Below, one piece after another: positions 11,602 to 24,349 of a DNA stretch of 64,000 bases (the stretch's first letter is position 1; every line of letters starts with the position of its first letter). The notes below the pieces were generated by a model. It saw only the letters and a program-made list of their open reading frames with translations, ran no database searches and was not told the DNA's origin. A program made the translations under genes and the position numbers. Source of the stretch: Mesocentrotus franciscanus (Eukaryota > Echinodermata > Echinoidea > Camarodonta > Strongylocentrotidae); assembly GCA_037976565.1 (NCBI GenBank), contig CP137668.1, positions 36,861,930-36,925,929 on the forward strand, in the 5' to 3' direction.

Positions 11602-14600
11602 TATGATACACTGGTCTTCACATTACGCTAATGAAACAACTCTCGTCTCACTCAGCAATGTATCATACAATATTTCAATGAATATTGTGCTGTATTTTCG
11701 ACATTCCTTTACCAAAGGGAGGCAGAAAAGCTGAATGAATTTCATAAATGGTAGGGTCCGTATAGTGCAAACGTTTCCAATGTATTTTTTCCCAAAATTA
11801 TTGGAAGTTGTTTAAGCCTGATTCAATTAGAGGAGACTTTGAAAAATGTTAGGTTGTACGTACCTTATTCCATCTTCTTGTGCGATTTTGGGAAATTAAA
11901 TTTGGTATAATTTCGTTGTATGAAATCTAATGATCTATTGACACTGAGTTAGATGTCAAACATGTAGGCTTATATAGGAGGCATGTTCCCAGTTTCTAAC
12001 CATATTCGGCATGTAATTCACAGTTGGCAGTATTTCAAAAACTTAAGAGAGGCATTCTGGAGAGGAGAAAAGGTGAGAAAAGGTGAAAATAGTTTTAAGG
12101 ATGGGTCCCCTGTTCTACCCCCCACCCAGCATCACCAGCTATGTGTTAATATGCCCCTGGAGTTCAATTTTCATCATTTAATGTATTTGACATTCAAACT
12201 TGTTTCCAAAGGTTATAAAAGATAGGTCACGTATGGAATGGTATAAGGTGCGCAATTGTTCTATAAAATGTTTCCACATTTGGGGGGCACATTCTCACAG
12301 CCAGACATTTCAAGTTGCTGAAAACCTGTCAAGTTAGTCTTGATGTGATTTTATGTGACTCCACCTTGTGTTATTAGCAGGCGTATAAATTATATAATTA
12401 TGATCTTTCAATAATGTTTTCAGGCAGTACGGTGCACTACATCTAAGAGATTAATGTTACGTGGAAGGTGTGAGCATAAGAAAGTAACTTTTAAGGACCA
12501 ACTGAAACATTATGATAAAAATGGATACTACGTGCCTTTTGTGTATATATTTTCTTGAACTCCAGGAAATGGCTTTCAAAGTCTTAATTAAATCAAATAT
12601 GATACGTAGAACATGATGATTATGATTGATCTATTCAATCTAATTGATATATCAAATTATTTCATGAACAAGAAATTTTATAAAAAGGAAATTTATATTT
12701 ATATTTTTTATATATATGATGAATTATAAGTCTTGTATGACATATCCATGCATCTAAATTCAAATTTAAATCCATTGTACTGTAAATCTTGTCAGCTTCT
12801 AAAAATTAGAATATCTGCAATACTTAATTATAAAGTTTTAAACCATAATGCAGTTTGGAAATATTTCTATACATTATCAATTGTGAGTTGTTAAATTCAC
12901 AGGTTACGAGAGAGTAATTTTATTTTAGGTGTCGTAGTTCTTATTTAAGTGTCACCCAAAATGCACTATCAATATTTCTGAAATCATGAATACACACGTC
13001 ATGCTGTACTTTTCACCAATAATACGTATGACCTTGAAATGTAGCATTTCTTTCATAGCTCATGCCACAGGCAGGCAGGTGGGAGTAGTCACTTTGAAAA
13101 TTAATGATCAGATGTTATCGTCATCATTCCAAATTGTTTTTCCTCCTTCATTACACCTTACCTTCAGAAATAGCAAATAAAAGATTGCGTCTTTCAGATT
13201 GAGTCAATGTTATTTTGCCATGTCCTCCACCCTGCAGAATCAATTGCGTGTTTGGCAGACCAGAATGGAAGGTTTGTGTTTTATTGAATTGTAGGAGATG
13301 TTCATCATAGGAGTGATCTGATGGATGATATGACGTTAATGGAAAGGAGAGGGCAGCAGATGAAGAAACAAAAAGGTGGAGAACCTTCTTTGGGGGCGTG
13401 GGGTGTTAGACATGATATCCAATTTTGTGGGGGTGGACTAAATAAAAGAGCAGATTCTTTAAGATAGGAGAAAAGAAAATCGTTCACGGAGAATTGTTTG
13501 TTCAAGAAGATTGTAAATGGTGAAAAGAGGAAGCCCATCCTCTCCAATACAGAAAATAGAATTGATTGATTTGAATTTATACAAATTTGAGTCTCTTGGT
13601 AGATATATGATGTATGGTATACGAGGAATGGAAGGGGCATTAAAAAAGGAAATCTACAAATGATAGATTTTTTTTTCTCAGCCTGTTTCACACAATATCT
13701 GTAATAGGAATTTGAATTAAGTTGCCCTCATATATAACAAATTTTGTAGACAGGTGAGTGAACAGACTGAGAAAAATCATTATTTCCACACAAAAATATT
13801 GAAATATGAATAAAACTAATGAGACAAAAATATGAAAAATGTTCATATATAAGATATATATGAATTGAATGTGCTGAGAATGATACTGTCAGTGAAATTT
13901 AGAATGTGTAAGGCCCTCTATTGACACTAATCCACACATCGAACCTAGCCTCCATTCATTTAGAAATATAGTCTTGCATGACTTTGCCATTTTTTTCTTC
14001 AGTGAATGGGCCATTTGATAACTTTAAAAATTAAAGTGCAGATTAATTTTAGAACATGATTCTTCAGTTTAACCCCCCACCCTTCAGCATTTATGTAGAA
14101 ATGTCTCATGTTGTTATTACATCTTCAAATTTCAATGCGACCCATAATCGCTATTTGTCTACGGCGCAGCGAGTCGGAAATGAGACATGCCGCCCTACTA
14201 CTTCCTCGCAAATCAACACGTGAAAACAACCCATTTAATTTCAGTCTGGTCGGCTGAAAGCGGAGAAACAAAAACATAAAATTGCCCCAGAAAAGATGAC
14301 TGTCATTGTGCTATGGTTTTTGCCTAAAAGTGACCCATTTTCTCTCCATAGGAGAAAGAGTCTTCCCTCTGTCTTGACGTAATTTCATTGAAATTTGTCA
14401 TCATTGTGGAAAGAGCACCAGACAGATCTATATCAACTTCTGGGAATGGAGTGTTGTTTGTTATGGATGTGATGTAATTGCAAACTTAAAAGTTGTGGAT
14501 TGCGATGTTTAATCAGGAGAAATAAGGATATATTCAGGTTTTAATTCGTTTCAAAGTCATGAGGATTATGTTTGTGTGAAACCACTCCACAGGATTAGCA

Positions 14601-15192
14601 AATAGCTCATTCTTGGTTCAAAAGTGCACTATGACTCTCTGTAAATATTTATCATTCTGTTAGAGAAAAGGGCTCCCTCTATTGATAACTTTATGTAGAT
14701 TAAATTAAGCTACACTCCTTTTTATATTTCAATGTACTCTACTGAGTGCAATAGTTTATTGGAATGCATGTTTTTTTTCTCTCTCTCTCTCCATGAATTT
14801 GGATATAGAATAATGAGATCCTTGAGTACTTGTATTCACTTTATTTATTGATTCTTGTCCTTGTTCGATTGAAGCATTGAAAAAGTATCAATCCTATTTT
14901 TTTCTAACAGAAACTACATATATTGCAACAGTGAAACAGCAGCATGTTATTATGTGTTTTTGTTGATCAATTTCAATATTTAGAGAGAATATTTTTTTAA
15001 TTTTCTTACTTTTTTTCTTCTAAAGACAAGAAAGCCCCTTTACAATTTTCCATTGAAATATTAGAAAAACAACTGTACGGTTTATTATTGATGTCTGGAT
15101 TATGTACGCTTCATATCAAATAATGCAACGATAAAGGGTTGCACACACAAAAATTCTGTTAATCATGTATCAGTAGTTACGGAATCAAAAAG
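11602..15192. other. AT-rich noncoding stretch
   Basis: About 3.6 kb without a supportable gene. A perfect donor word, CAG|GTGAGT, lies at 13751-13759, but no open exon or polypyrimidine tract precedes it. The minus-strand frame at 13305-13691 (128 codons) is Ser/Phe/Pro-rich without motifs. A denser patch at 14150-14330 contains CACGTG and an Ets-like ACTTCCTC word and might be regulatory. Confidence 0.5.
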
Positions 15193-15230
15193 GAAGAAAA
15201 AAGTACATTCCCTTTCTTCCAGGTAAATAA
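15193..15230 (+). promoter_or_regulatory. Composite 3'/5' splice-site motif (ratchet candidate 1)
   Basis: A pyrimidine tract, CATTCCCTTTCTTCCAG, ends at 15222 and is followed at once by GTAAAT. A 3' splice site abutting a 5' splice site is the form of a recursive-splicing ratchet point in long introns. The donor half is imperfect (A at +5). It matters only if a + strand intron spans the region. Confidence 0.25.
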
Positions 15231-16290
15231 CATTTGATTCCACTCATAGTGAGAGTCCACAGTGACATTATGTGGATACTTTCCCACTGACAGTGCTATG
15301 TCTATCAGGGGAGCAGCTATGTATGGTGTGCAGCCTTTTTAAACCCACCCACTGAGACCTTTGATAGTGACTTGAGACCAGAATTAGCTTGGTCATGGAC
15401 AGTAGCCAGAGTGGGCCAGAATTTGACTCCAAGTGAGTTGAAGATACGGAAGCCCCGTCCCATAAAAAGAGAGAGAGAAATATGCAATATAGTATGTACA
15501 ACATCGCAATATGAATGGCATGCCTCACACAACACGTATTTTAAAGATTTGGGGGCTCGTAACGGATATCAGAGTAAACCTGATAAAAACATTGCTTTCC
15601 AAAAAATGGAAGTAACTTGCAAAAGCCAATTTGGGGCATTATATGGAGTAATAATGTTCTAAAAAAGAGAAATTAAAGTTATGTATATATTCATAGAAGA
15701 TGGCTCCTTTATAGATGAACTTGCCTAGCAGAGTTGAGAAGAGTAGTATTGGCTGTGTGAACGATTCATGGGAAGGGAGAAATCGACAATGACTTCTTTC
15801 ATTTAGCAGTCAGCCATGTGGTTAATTGGAAGAATTGCATACGTAATGGCAGTGACCATTGAATTTGTGCGCCTGGCACGTGTCTTGAGGTAATTCAGAT
15901 CGCAACTGGACGACCATGTAATGTGATTGTCTCTACTATTCATGTTCAGGGGTGAATGTTCTTCCAAGTTTCTCCCGTTGGCTCATTCATGTGCGATTCG
16001 TGCTTCATCTCTGTCAGACGTATGAATAGGGAGCAGTCGTGTGTGATGGTGTGTTTTTAAAGGCATTTGTCTTCCTATAATTAATTTTGCCTTCGATACA
16101 GTTGAAATTTACCTTTCATCTACAGTGCCTTCGTACATTTTCAACAATTCTTGAATAATGGGGTTATTAATATGTGTAACGAGCTTCAATATATATATTT
16201 TTTTATGAGAAGTTTTCTATACTGTGGTTCTACCTTGATTGATGTTCTTCTAAATACATTTGCTAAGAGATGTAGCAATTGTGCCGTAAA
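15231..16290. other. Noncoding stretch
   Basis: Overlapping opposite frames at 15268-15662 have no domain features. 15720-16060 is less AT-rich and low in repeats. I see no gene. Confidence 0.5.
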
Positions 16291-16800
16291 TTCGGGGAGA
16301 GTTTCACCAGGGGGGTGGGGGGGGGGGGTGACGACGACGATGTGACGCAAATTTACGCAAATGGGAACAATTAATGGCCGCCCCTTTATAAGGATAAAGA
16401 GAGGGAGGAGTGGGGGATTAAAAGGATAACTGTACTATTGCTAGACCGGATAAAGGCCCTCCCACTGTGTGTGCTGTACATATCTTTTTGTTGTAGTGAT
16501 TCGTAAAAATAGCGGAGGTAAGAGACGTAGTAACGATGACTGATCCCTTATTCATGGCTTTCTCCACCCTGTTTGAATTGACTTGCCATCAACCACATGG
16601 TAATCCGTAAGCCCGAATGAGCAGCTTCGTGTGTGCGCTCCTAACATGGCTGTTGGGGAACAAAACTTACAGGTGCGTGTGCGCCTAAAGCATGCCGTTT
16701 ACGTAGGCTCATTGAACTGGTTATGAACATGAAACACGGCCACCTCAATGTAGCATTTTGTTTCCCACCCAGAGAGCAATCCTAATTGTATGGCGACTGT
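16291..16800. promoter_or_regulatory. Candidate cis-regulatory patch with GATA- and Otx-like words
   Basis: GATAA words lie at 16393, 16425 and 16449. A GGATTA word lies at 16415 and its complement TAATCC at 16601. AATTAATGG and CCTAATTG homeodomain-like words flank them. The patch is richer in GC and CpG than its surroundings, has few repeats and no coding frame. GGATTA/TAATCC is the K50 homeodomain (Otx-type) site and GATAA the GATA-factor site (established knowledge). That it is an enhancer is inference. A G-run (G6TG12) at 16311-16329 sits at its left edge. Confidence 0.3.
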
Positions 16801-19599
16801 GCACTGATGTGATCTTGTGGTTGGATATTCTGGTTCGCAGCGCCTTGCTTTAACACGATCAGCCAGAAAGACTCCAAAGACAGAAGGGGAAAAAAGTCCT
16901 TTGCGGTAATGGCATTGATTTGAAATGCACCTCTACCCACCTCTTTGCCTGTCTTAATGATTGCCAGGCATAGGCTGTGGTTTTCAAGAAATCTAGTTGC
17001 AATTGTAATAATTGTTCATCAGCATTAGCAGATGAAATTATTTCAACTTTTTTTCCCCAGACAGATGGCACAGAGAAAAAGAACCTTATGTCTGCTTCTT
17101 TTTTTCTGTTTCCTCTCCTACTTCTCTGCCTCATACTAATTACAGAGTTCTCACTCATGCAGTAGCTAAATTGTTCATATCTCCCTGCTCATGAAGAACT
17201 CTAGAAATAACTCTTATTCCTTCTAAGTCTTAGACGACAAGATTGTGTAAGCACCGAAAGTACAAGTACCTTCTTCTACTCTGACAGTACTTCAATTGAG
17301 AAAGAAAAGAAAGAACATGATCAAAAGTGTTGGACACAGAATCCATAAAGACATGTCACAAATGAAAGCTTATTTCAAATTGAATGACAGTTGCATTGAT
17401 TGCTAGTGTAGTCATATTTCCAAGCTTTTCCGAACTTGACACAAATTGCCTGATTCGATTTGAAGTCAAACTATTGAACCATTCATAAGTTTTGAACTTC
17501 ATTACCAGTTACATGTTCACATTCTTTTGTCTCTTTGTAATTTTATGTCTAATAATTGTGTCTGTTATTTTCTTTGAAAAATTACAAGGAGGGGACTCTG
17601 ATTCTGACATGGCAATCGATCATTCCAAATAAGAATAATAAAGTAAATGCATGTTAAAAATCTCCCTGAAAAAAATGATTTAAAAAGCGGCTGTAAAGTA
17701 AAGTACATCTATAGATGTGTGATAAATCATGCTTTTAAGAAAAAGGCTATTAGACAAGGTGGATAAACCAAGCTTGATTTAAAAAAAACTTCAGGAGTTT
17801 TCCCCCTGAAACAAAGAGTCTTCTCAAGAATATTTGGTCAGAAGGCAGCGGACAGAACTTTTTCACCCTACTTTTTTTCCCCAGATCGAAAATGGCTTTT
17901 CATCGACTGTTTTAGATGGTGTGAGTGCTAAACAAATGTGCCGTCTGCCTTGCAGATGATCACTTGCCTGAGTAAATAGTGAATTAAGTACACCACCACA
18001 GCTCACAAAAGCTAAGAAAAACAACTCCAAAGACTAAAAAAAAAAATTGAGATTAGACACAAAGAAAACAGCAAACACACATGAGTGGGTTTGAAATGAT
18101 CAATCTAGCAGTTCCTTTTCTTTTCGTCTCATTGGCTTGCTTTCAAGCTAACTGGATGCAGAAAACCCAAATAATTCGACTTGAAATCTGTTTCACAACT
18201 ACCCAAGGAAGCGCAAAAAAATTGTGGAAGCAAGAGAGAGAGAAAAAGGGAAGGAATTAAGGAAGAGAATCAAAAGTAAAGTACATTCATAGTTGTGTGG
18301 TTTCAAGATCTGTATGACCCTTGGTTTGAAAGAAACAAAAGTGCAGACGGAAAATTTGTGAGGAAATACACCAGAAATTTATGGGATTGAACCTTTGTTT
18401 GATTTATTTCTGATATATAAATAACAATAATTTATATGAATTCAATTGTCAATTTGAATTACTGATTTCCTGTTTTGTTGTTCCTCATTTCATAGTATTG
18501 TATATTGACAGATCTGCCATGAGTACATAAATAAAAGTATTCATAAATAGATGTATTCGTCAATATATATATTTATCTTTACTTTAGTCTTATTTTTCTT
18601 GTTTTCATTTCATAGCAATGTGGTAACTTACATCATGATAAAAATATGTTTAATACCTCATGAAGTCTGCAGGCATATACAGCCCCAAATTGTTTTGCTT
18701 TATTGCTTTGAAGAGATTTTCAGTATGGTTAAAAGCATAAATTTGATCTTTTTTCCCTGAATATCACATAGTTCATGAGAAATAAGTGTAAACCATTGTT
18801 GAACAAGAAAGGAATAGGTTTGTGCGTGTGGGACTAATTATCAGTGAACCAACTAAAGAAAATCTCCTTTCCCTCCATTTGAGAGTTATGAGTCATAAAA
18901 ATGTTCGTTGCTATGGTAATTCATGCTGCGTGTCAAGGAATATACAATTTCTTTGGTGTGGCTGCTTATTGTCAAGTTAGAATATCAGACAAACCTTTAA
19001 AATTAGGTGGAATATTTTTAAAGTATTTAATATTTTTCTTTTTGTATGTTAACATTTCATACAACTTTACTTGTTCATGACATTTCTTTCATTGACGTCA
19101 TGTATGGCCACATTTGTAAAGACAACTATTATTAGCATGCAGATAATACCTAGACATATAAATTCCTTTCCTATCTTGAAAATGTCTGCCATTTGGCTGT
19201 TTTATTAATTTCTGAATATATTATCACATATGTTTACTCATTATCTAAACTCTTTTTGGACTATTAGAGTAGAAATCAAAAGTTACCTATGAATTATGAT
19301 AGCATCTGCAGAATGATTTCCGACGGAAGTTACCCAGGCTATTTATACAGTGGTCTATAGGTATGCTTTGGAGCAACCACATTAGCAGTCAGTCTCACAC
19401 AATCATTACAGAACTTTGATAAGCCACCAACTAAATCTGTGCACATTATTTTTTTGTTTGTAAGATTTGCAATGATATGTTGTTTTAGCCTCATCATCCA
19501 TGAACACCATTTGCTATGGCTCTCTTGTTTTGTATTAGGCCATTTTAGACCAGTATATGTATTTTTGTCCATATGGGATGATGACATGAAGTTAATTAT
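16801..19599. other. AT-rich noncoding stretch
   Basis: About 2.8 kb. The opposing frames at 16859-17165 and the AT-rich frames at 18551-18760 and 19339-19587 lack any family signature. I see no gene, RNA gene or shared repeat. Confidence 0.5.
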
Positions 19600-20013
19600 A
19601 TAGTATTAGATGGCTTTGAGTGTGATACAAGAATATATTGCTCGAAAGACGAGTCTAATATTGTCTTAGCGAGAGCAATATATTCTTGTATCACTCGAAA
19701 ACAAAGCCATACAATATTATTATTATTATCTATATTATTCTGACTAGCAAAATAACAAAATTTGACTTACTTCAGTAAATATGGCTTTGTTTTGTATGAT
19801 ATCGATATAATATCAATGACGGATGACTGAGCAATACGAAAACAATATTGGTCAGTCATCCGGGTACTGCGCTAATGATATTGAATACGCTGATTTATTG
19901 TACCACTTGGAAGCCTTATATAATCGGGGCAGCGCCAGGAGCGTCACAACGTGACGGACATGTGCACTATATAAGAAGCCACCATTATTATTATTATTAT
20001 TATATAGATAATA
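19600..20013 (+). mobile_element. Composite palindromic repeat with SINE-like (ATT)n tail
   Basis: A first palindrome pairs 19600-19644 with 19670-19720 through GTGATACAAGAATATATTGC and its complement. A second hairpin around 19820-19863 pairs GGATGACTG with CAGTCATCC and is flanked by further complementary words (ATATCAATGAC, GCTAATGATATTG). The block ends in GTGCACTATATAAGAAGCC followed by (ATT)n, the 3' end style of many invertebrate SINEs. Whether it is one element or nested insertions is not resolved. Confidence 0.6.
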
Positions 20014-21695
20014 ATTTAGGCTATTGATCTGGAATATAGACTTGCATTTTTTGTTGATAGCGTGGTTGCTGCTGCTATTTTTTCAGTATAGAATGGTAAC
20101 TCCATTTTAACTTGATGCATTTTTGAGGTATATATATTCTTGGTCTAAAGCTCACTCTGATGTTAGTGGGCGAAGGGAAGGTTTTCCTGGCTTTTTATAT
20201 GCACTTCATGAATGACTTTGGAATCTCCATATATGCTTTGCCTTGCGATAAATAAAGATAAAGATAAATGAAGGGTTCGAAAGAAGGAGACCTTTCCGGG
20301 AATGATTGCGGTTGCCATTTTTCATCTCTTCATCATCGTTCTCAACCCTTCTCTTATTTTCTGGGACAGCCATCATATGTTTCTGAAGCTGCTGCTGTTT
20401 TCTTCATAAGACCCCCAAGACTTTTTACCCAGCGCCCGGATCTCAACGAAGACATTGAGGATTGAAATGATGCCGGTTTGCTCCACGTAATCCGCTTCAA
20501 ATTTGAGTTTTCATTTGGAGTCACTGATAATCAGATTTCGCCCTCTCCCCATTTTCGGCGGCATGCCCTTTGAGCAATGACTTCCAATCTGTTTCTAATA
20601 CCGTTGCCGAGCTATTTTTCTATAAAATTTCCTTTCTTTTTATGAATGTCTTGAATAGATTGCTGAAAGAGGATCTGGGTAGTATTTGCCAGAAGAAAAC
20701 CGATTCCACCATTCACAACACATATCCTATTGTGGAGGAAACGATTTGTTGTATTGAGACATCAATATTTTATTAGGGTCTATAGTTTCTATTCTTGTCC
20801 AAGATGTTATGAGAGGTTTTGTGCGCTCATTTGACCCTTTGCTTACAGTGTATACAATCAAAGTCAAAGGAATGAGATGACATAAAAAGCATCAAAATGT
20901 TATAGAAAGGAAGAAAGAGTGAATAAGAAATTGATGATGTCATATATAGGCGCTAGTCGCTAGACTTTAATGTCAAAGTCACAATAGTTTTGCACCAGAG
21001 GGATATTCCCTTTGATCTCAAAGCAAATATCAAAGTAAAGACGAAAGAGGGGAAACAAATCTGTCTTTGAGGATATCAAAAGATCTTCATGTTAACAACA
21101 AGGCATGAGAAAATGTGAATAAAATGAGGATATCAGTAAAAATATGAAAACCAGAAAGAACTCCACATCCAGGGGGAGCAATTGGAAATTGATTTTTGAG
21201 ACAATATACAGGTACAAATGATCATGGATTTGATTGTGTGAGGGCAGTTCAATATTCATTTCACCATGAGGCCCCTGCATGAACAGATCTTTCTGAATAC
21301 ATTCCTGCTTCAGCAAGTTATTGCCTAAAGTAAATTTTGAATGGGAAAGACAAATTCGCCATCTCATGTATCTGCTTTTCTAATCATTTTACCTTACAAT
21401 TTTTTTCCCAAAGTGAATTGCTTAGTTTCCCATCCTCTTTTCCCCTCTTATTCTATTCCAGCTCATTCCTATAAATATATATTTTCTGTTTTCATTTGCT
21501 CTATATATTTATTTGTTCCTTTGCCACTTTAATACTAAAGCTCATCTCATTTTCTCATTAATCATGCCTGTTTTTCATTTTAGACACTCTTTTCAACATG
21601 TTTATCTGCCACCATAAATAATTCTTGTTCTTAGAAGTTCTGGGACCCCTTATCATGCTTGCATTGCTTTGTTGTAAGTTTCCTTCCTCTTATTA
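20014..21695. other. AT-rich noncoding stretch
   Basis: A short GATAAA repeat at 20246-20270 may be the tail of a truncated retroposon. The remaining frames are short and overlap. I see no gene. Confidence 0.5.
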
Positions 21696-21904
21696 GGGCG
21701 CTTTCGCAAACACGACGGAAGGCAAAGACGACGGTAACGCGAGCGAAAAAACAATCTGCGCATGCGCTAACCAGAATTTTCTCCGTCTTGTTGATTTTTA
21801 CGACCGTACGCAGCCATGATAGCGTTCGTTCCCTAAACACGACGGAGGAGCTGTATCGCCATAATTCTCCCGTCTTTGCTTCTGTCGCGTTTGCGAAAGC
21901 GCTC
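21696..21904. mobile_element. CpG-rich MITE with 17-40 bp inverted ends
   Basis: The left end is GGGCGCTTTCGCAAACACGA and the right end is the near-perfect complement GTCGCGTTTGCGAAAGCGCT. Complementarity continues imperfectly into the AAAGACG words. The element is about 209 bp, flanked by TTA on the left and TAT on the right, so a TA duplication is possible. It is full of CpG (CGCATGCGC, CGTACGC). Frames at 21631-22150 are the element plus the following microsatellite. Confidence 0.8.
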
Positions 21905-21983
21905 TATTGCCTCTCCTCCTCAGTCATATCTCACCAAATTTTGATCATTCAGCTATCTTTCTTCATTATTATAGTTAATATCT

Positions 21984-21985
<2 letters not shown>
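21905..21985. other. Short spacer
   Basis: Unremarkable sequence between the MITE and the microsatellite. Confidence 0.5.
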
Positions 21986-22048
<63 letters not shown>

Positions 22049-22150
22049 CCTCTCTGCCTCTGTCTCTCTATCTATCTCTCACACACTCTCTCTCTATCTC
22101 TCTTCCACTCTTTCATTCTCTTTCTCTCTCTCCATCCTTTGGTCTCATAG
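21986..22150. repeat. Compound (CT)n(AC)n microsatellite
   Basis: Uninterrupted (CT)n is followed by (CA)n near 22027-22048 and then degraded CTCT-rich sequence. Translated Ser/Leu and His/Thr runs here are not a gene. Confidence 0.9.
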
Positions 22151-23853
22151 ATTTTCTCCTCTCCTATTTTCGTCTTTCTGGCTTTGCTGTGTTTTCTCCT
22201 TTGATCCTCTTCTTCATTATTTCCTCATCTTCCCCTTGACTGTCTTCATCCCTCCGCATCTGTTCCTCTCATCTTCCTCTCTTTCATCTTCTCATATCTT
22301 ATTTGAACAAGTCTGATCAGCAGAGAGTATTGATCTGTTGGATCATGTGACATTTTCTGTCACTGTCTTCTGCATTCAGCATTCAAAATTCATTAACCCC
22401 AACCCGAAAAACAACCACAAATGTCGCTATGATGTGGGACTGTGTATCCTCTGTCAGTCTAGGGTGCGCTGTAGGGGTCTATCTATTCCATTATATAAAC
22501 TTTTTTCCATAAACTGTATATGATACTTTGTCATTCATTCAAACTATCCATGATGGATCTTTGATCTGCAATGATATTTAGGACTATTTAGTGGTATCCA
22601 AAAGTATGTTATGCTGGACAGTTGTTTTGTTTAACAGACCCTCCCCCACCACCCTCTCTTTCTCTCTATCTCTCTCTCTCTCTTTAACTTAAGCTGCCGT
22701 CTCCCACATTCACCACTCCCACCACATGAACACATAAGACTCAAATTTGCTGAGTGTTTACCCTTTCAATATGTCAAATTACATTTGGGAATGAATAACA
22801 ATCAAGAAATGTAATTTAGGGCTCCGGAGCTCGACACTTCCCTTTCCCAATACTTGACATGCAATTGCCACATTTTGATAATAATATTCATGTATGCCCT
22901 AACAGCTTTTTGGGTCTCTGCTACATCAGAACTTTTTTTCTCTTCAAAAGGATGCTCATGGTACATGTAGTCACATTGCAAAGCATAATGACAGGTACTT
23001 TTGATTAACAAAACGTCTGGATGACTTGTGTTAAATTTATACGGTGTAGTTGCTGAGTATAATGCTGAATGGTTTCATATGAAGAGAGAGAGAGAAACAG
23101 AGGGAGCACCCTTTGAAGAAAGTTATGTTAGAATTTCACTTGTGCCTGATGAATTCTGAAAATATTTTCCTTTGAATGTGACAAAGGGGCAAATATACTT
23201 GATAGCTACACATCTTTTACAAATTTAGAGCACTGAAGGCTAATGAAACCACACACACACACACTGTATAATTATAAATAGATATTACATATTGGCCACA
23301 TTGCATAGTTAAGATCAAGGCCGGGTTGAATTGGCTGAAGAATCAAAGATTCCAATGGAATAAATGGAAAAATGAATCCTTATCAATCACTGTCAAGTAC
23401 TTGATATAGTAGGTTGACAAACTATTACGATAAATCAAATTCCAAGCATCAACTTTATGTTTTGATATGTGTTTCATTGTTACGTTTGGCTTTGAATGGT
23501 AACACAACCTTCTCTGTTTCTGTTCTATGAAGAAAAAGTATATGTCTGTGCATGACAGAAAATGTATACTCATTGAAGCTGCTGCCCTTTCCAAACAAGT
23601 GTAAATACCCATCTCTGCTCTTACAAGTTGAGTACATATGATAAGTATTTATACTTGTCATTTTGTATTATAGGACTGAGAGTTCAGATACAAATCTTTA
23701 GGGTGGTTATGTGCTCAATAAAGTTCAATTGTTAAGCCTCGTTTAGATATGTCTTAGTAAACCACAGAAGTTATTTTAATGAAAATGGAATAAGTGTAAT
23801 ACTCTTCATATTTCTTTATAGCCTTCCTTTACACATTGTAAAAAAACTGTCAT
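22151..23853. other. Noncoding stretch with minor microsatellites
   Basis: It contains a (CT)n run near 22655-22684 and an (AC)n run near 23251-23265. Frames are short and AT-rich. I see no gene. Confidence 0.5.
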
Positions 23854-24107
23854 GGTGTACCCAGTGGCGGATCCAGGGGCCCGTGCCCTCCCCTAGCAAA
23901 AAAAACAGGTAAAAACACCATTTTTGTGAAAAAAAGAAGATGGGCCCCTCCCTGGCACCCAGGGGTGGTGGTGGAAAAAAATTGTGCTCACTATCCCTCC
24001 CCACTGAGCGAAAAATCGACCGGCACGATTTTCAAATTTTAGCACAAAGTGGGCCCCTTTTTAGGCCCCCTCCCTTGCCGCCGGCTGGATCTGCCCCTGG
24101 GTGTACC
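23854..24107. mobile_element. hAT-type MITE with exact 8-bp target duplication
   Basis: The element proper is 23862-24099 (238 bp). It starts CAGTGGCGGATCCAGGGGC and ends GGATCTGCCCCTG, which are imperfect inverted repeats. It is flanked on both sides by GGTGTACC (23854-23861 and 24100-24107), an exact 8-bp direct repeat. CAG...CTG termini with an 8-bp duplication are the hallmark of the hAT superfamily. There is no transposase, so it is non-autonomous. The short frames around it (23816-24279) are by-products. Confidence 0.9.
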
Positions 24108-24349
24108 ACTTTATATCTGAACGACCTTTATAATGATAAAAACAAAGAGATACATATATATTTCTAGCATGAAAGCATCTTCTCAAAGCTTTTAAAGGAG
24201 ACGGGGGAAATGTCCTAAGTATTTGAACTTTTTTGCATTTTTTAAAGTTTTTTAATGTGAAGAGACAAGAGACACTCAACCAATAAGATATCCTTTTTTT
24301 TGTTCTCTGTTTTTCATTCCATATCTGCCTTTTCCACCATATTCCTCAT

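Noticed and set aside
13748..13760. Perfect donor word CAG|GTGAGT
   Set aside because: No open exon or polypyrimidine tract before it.
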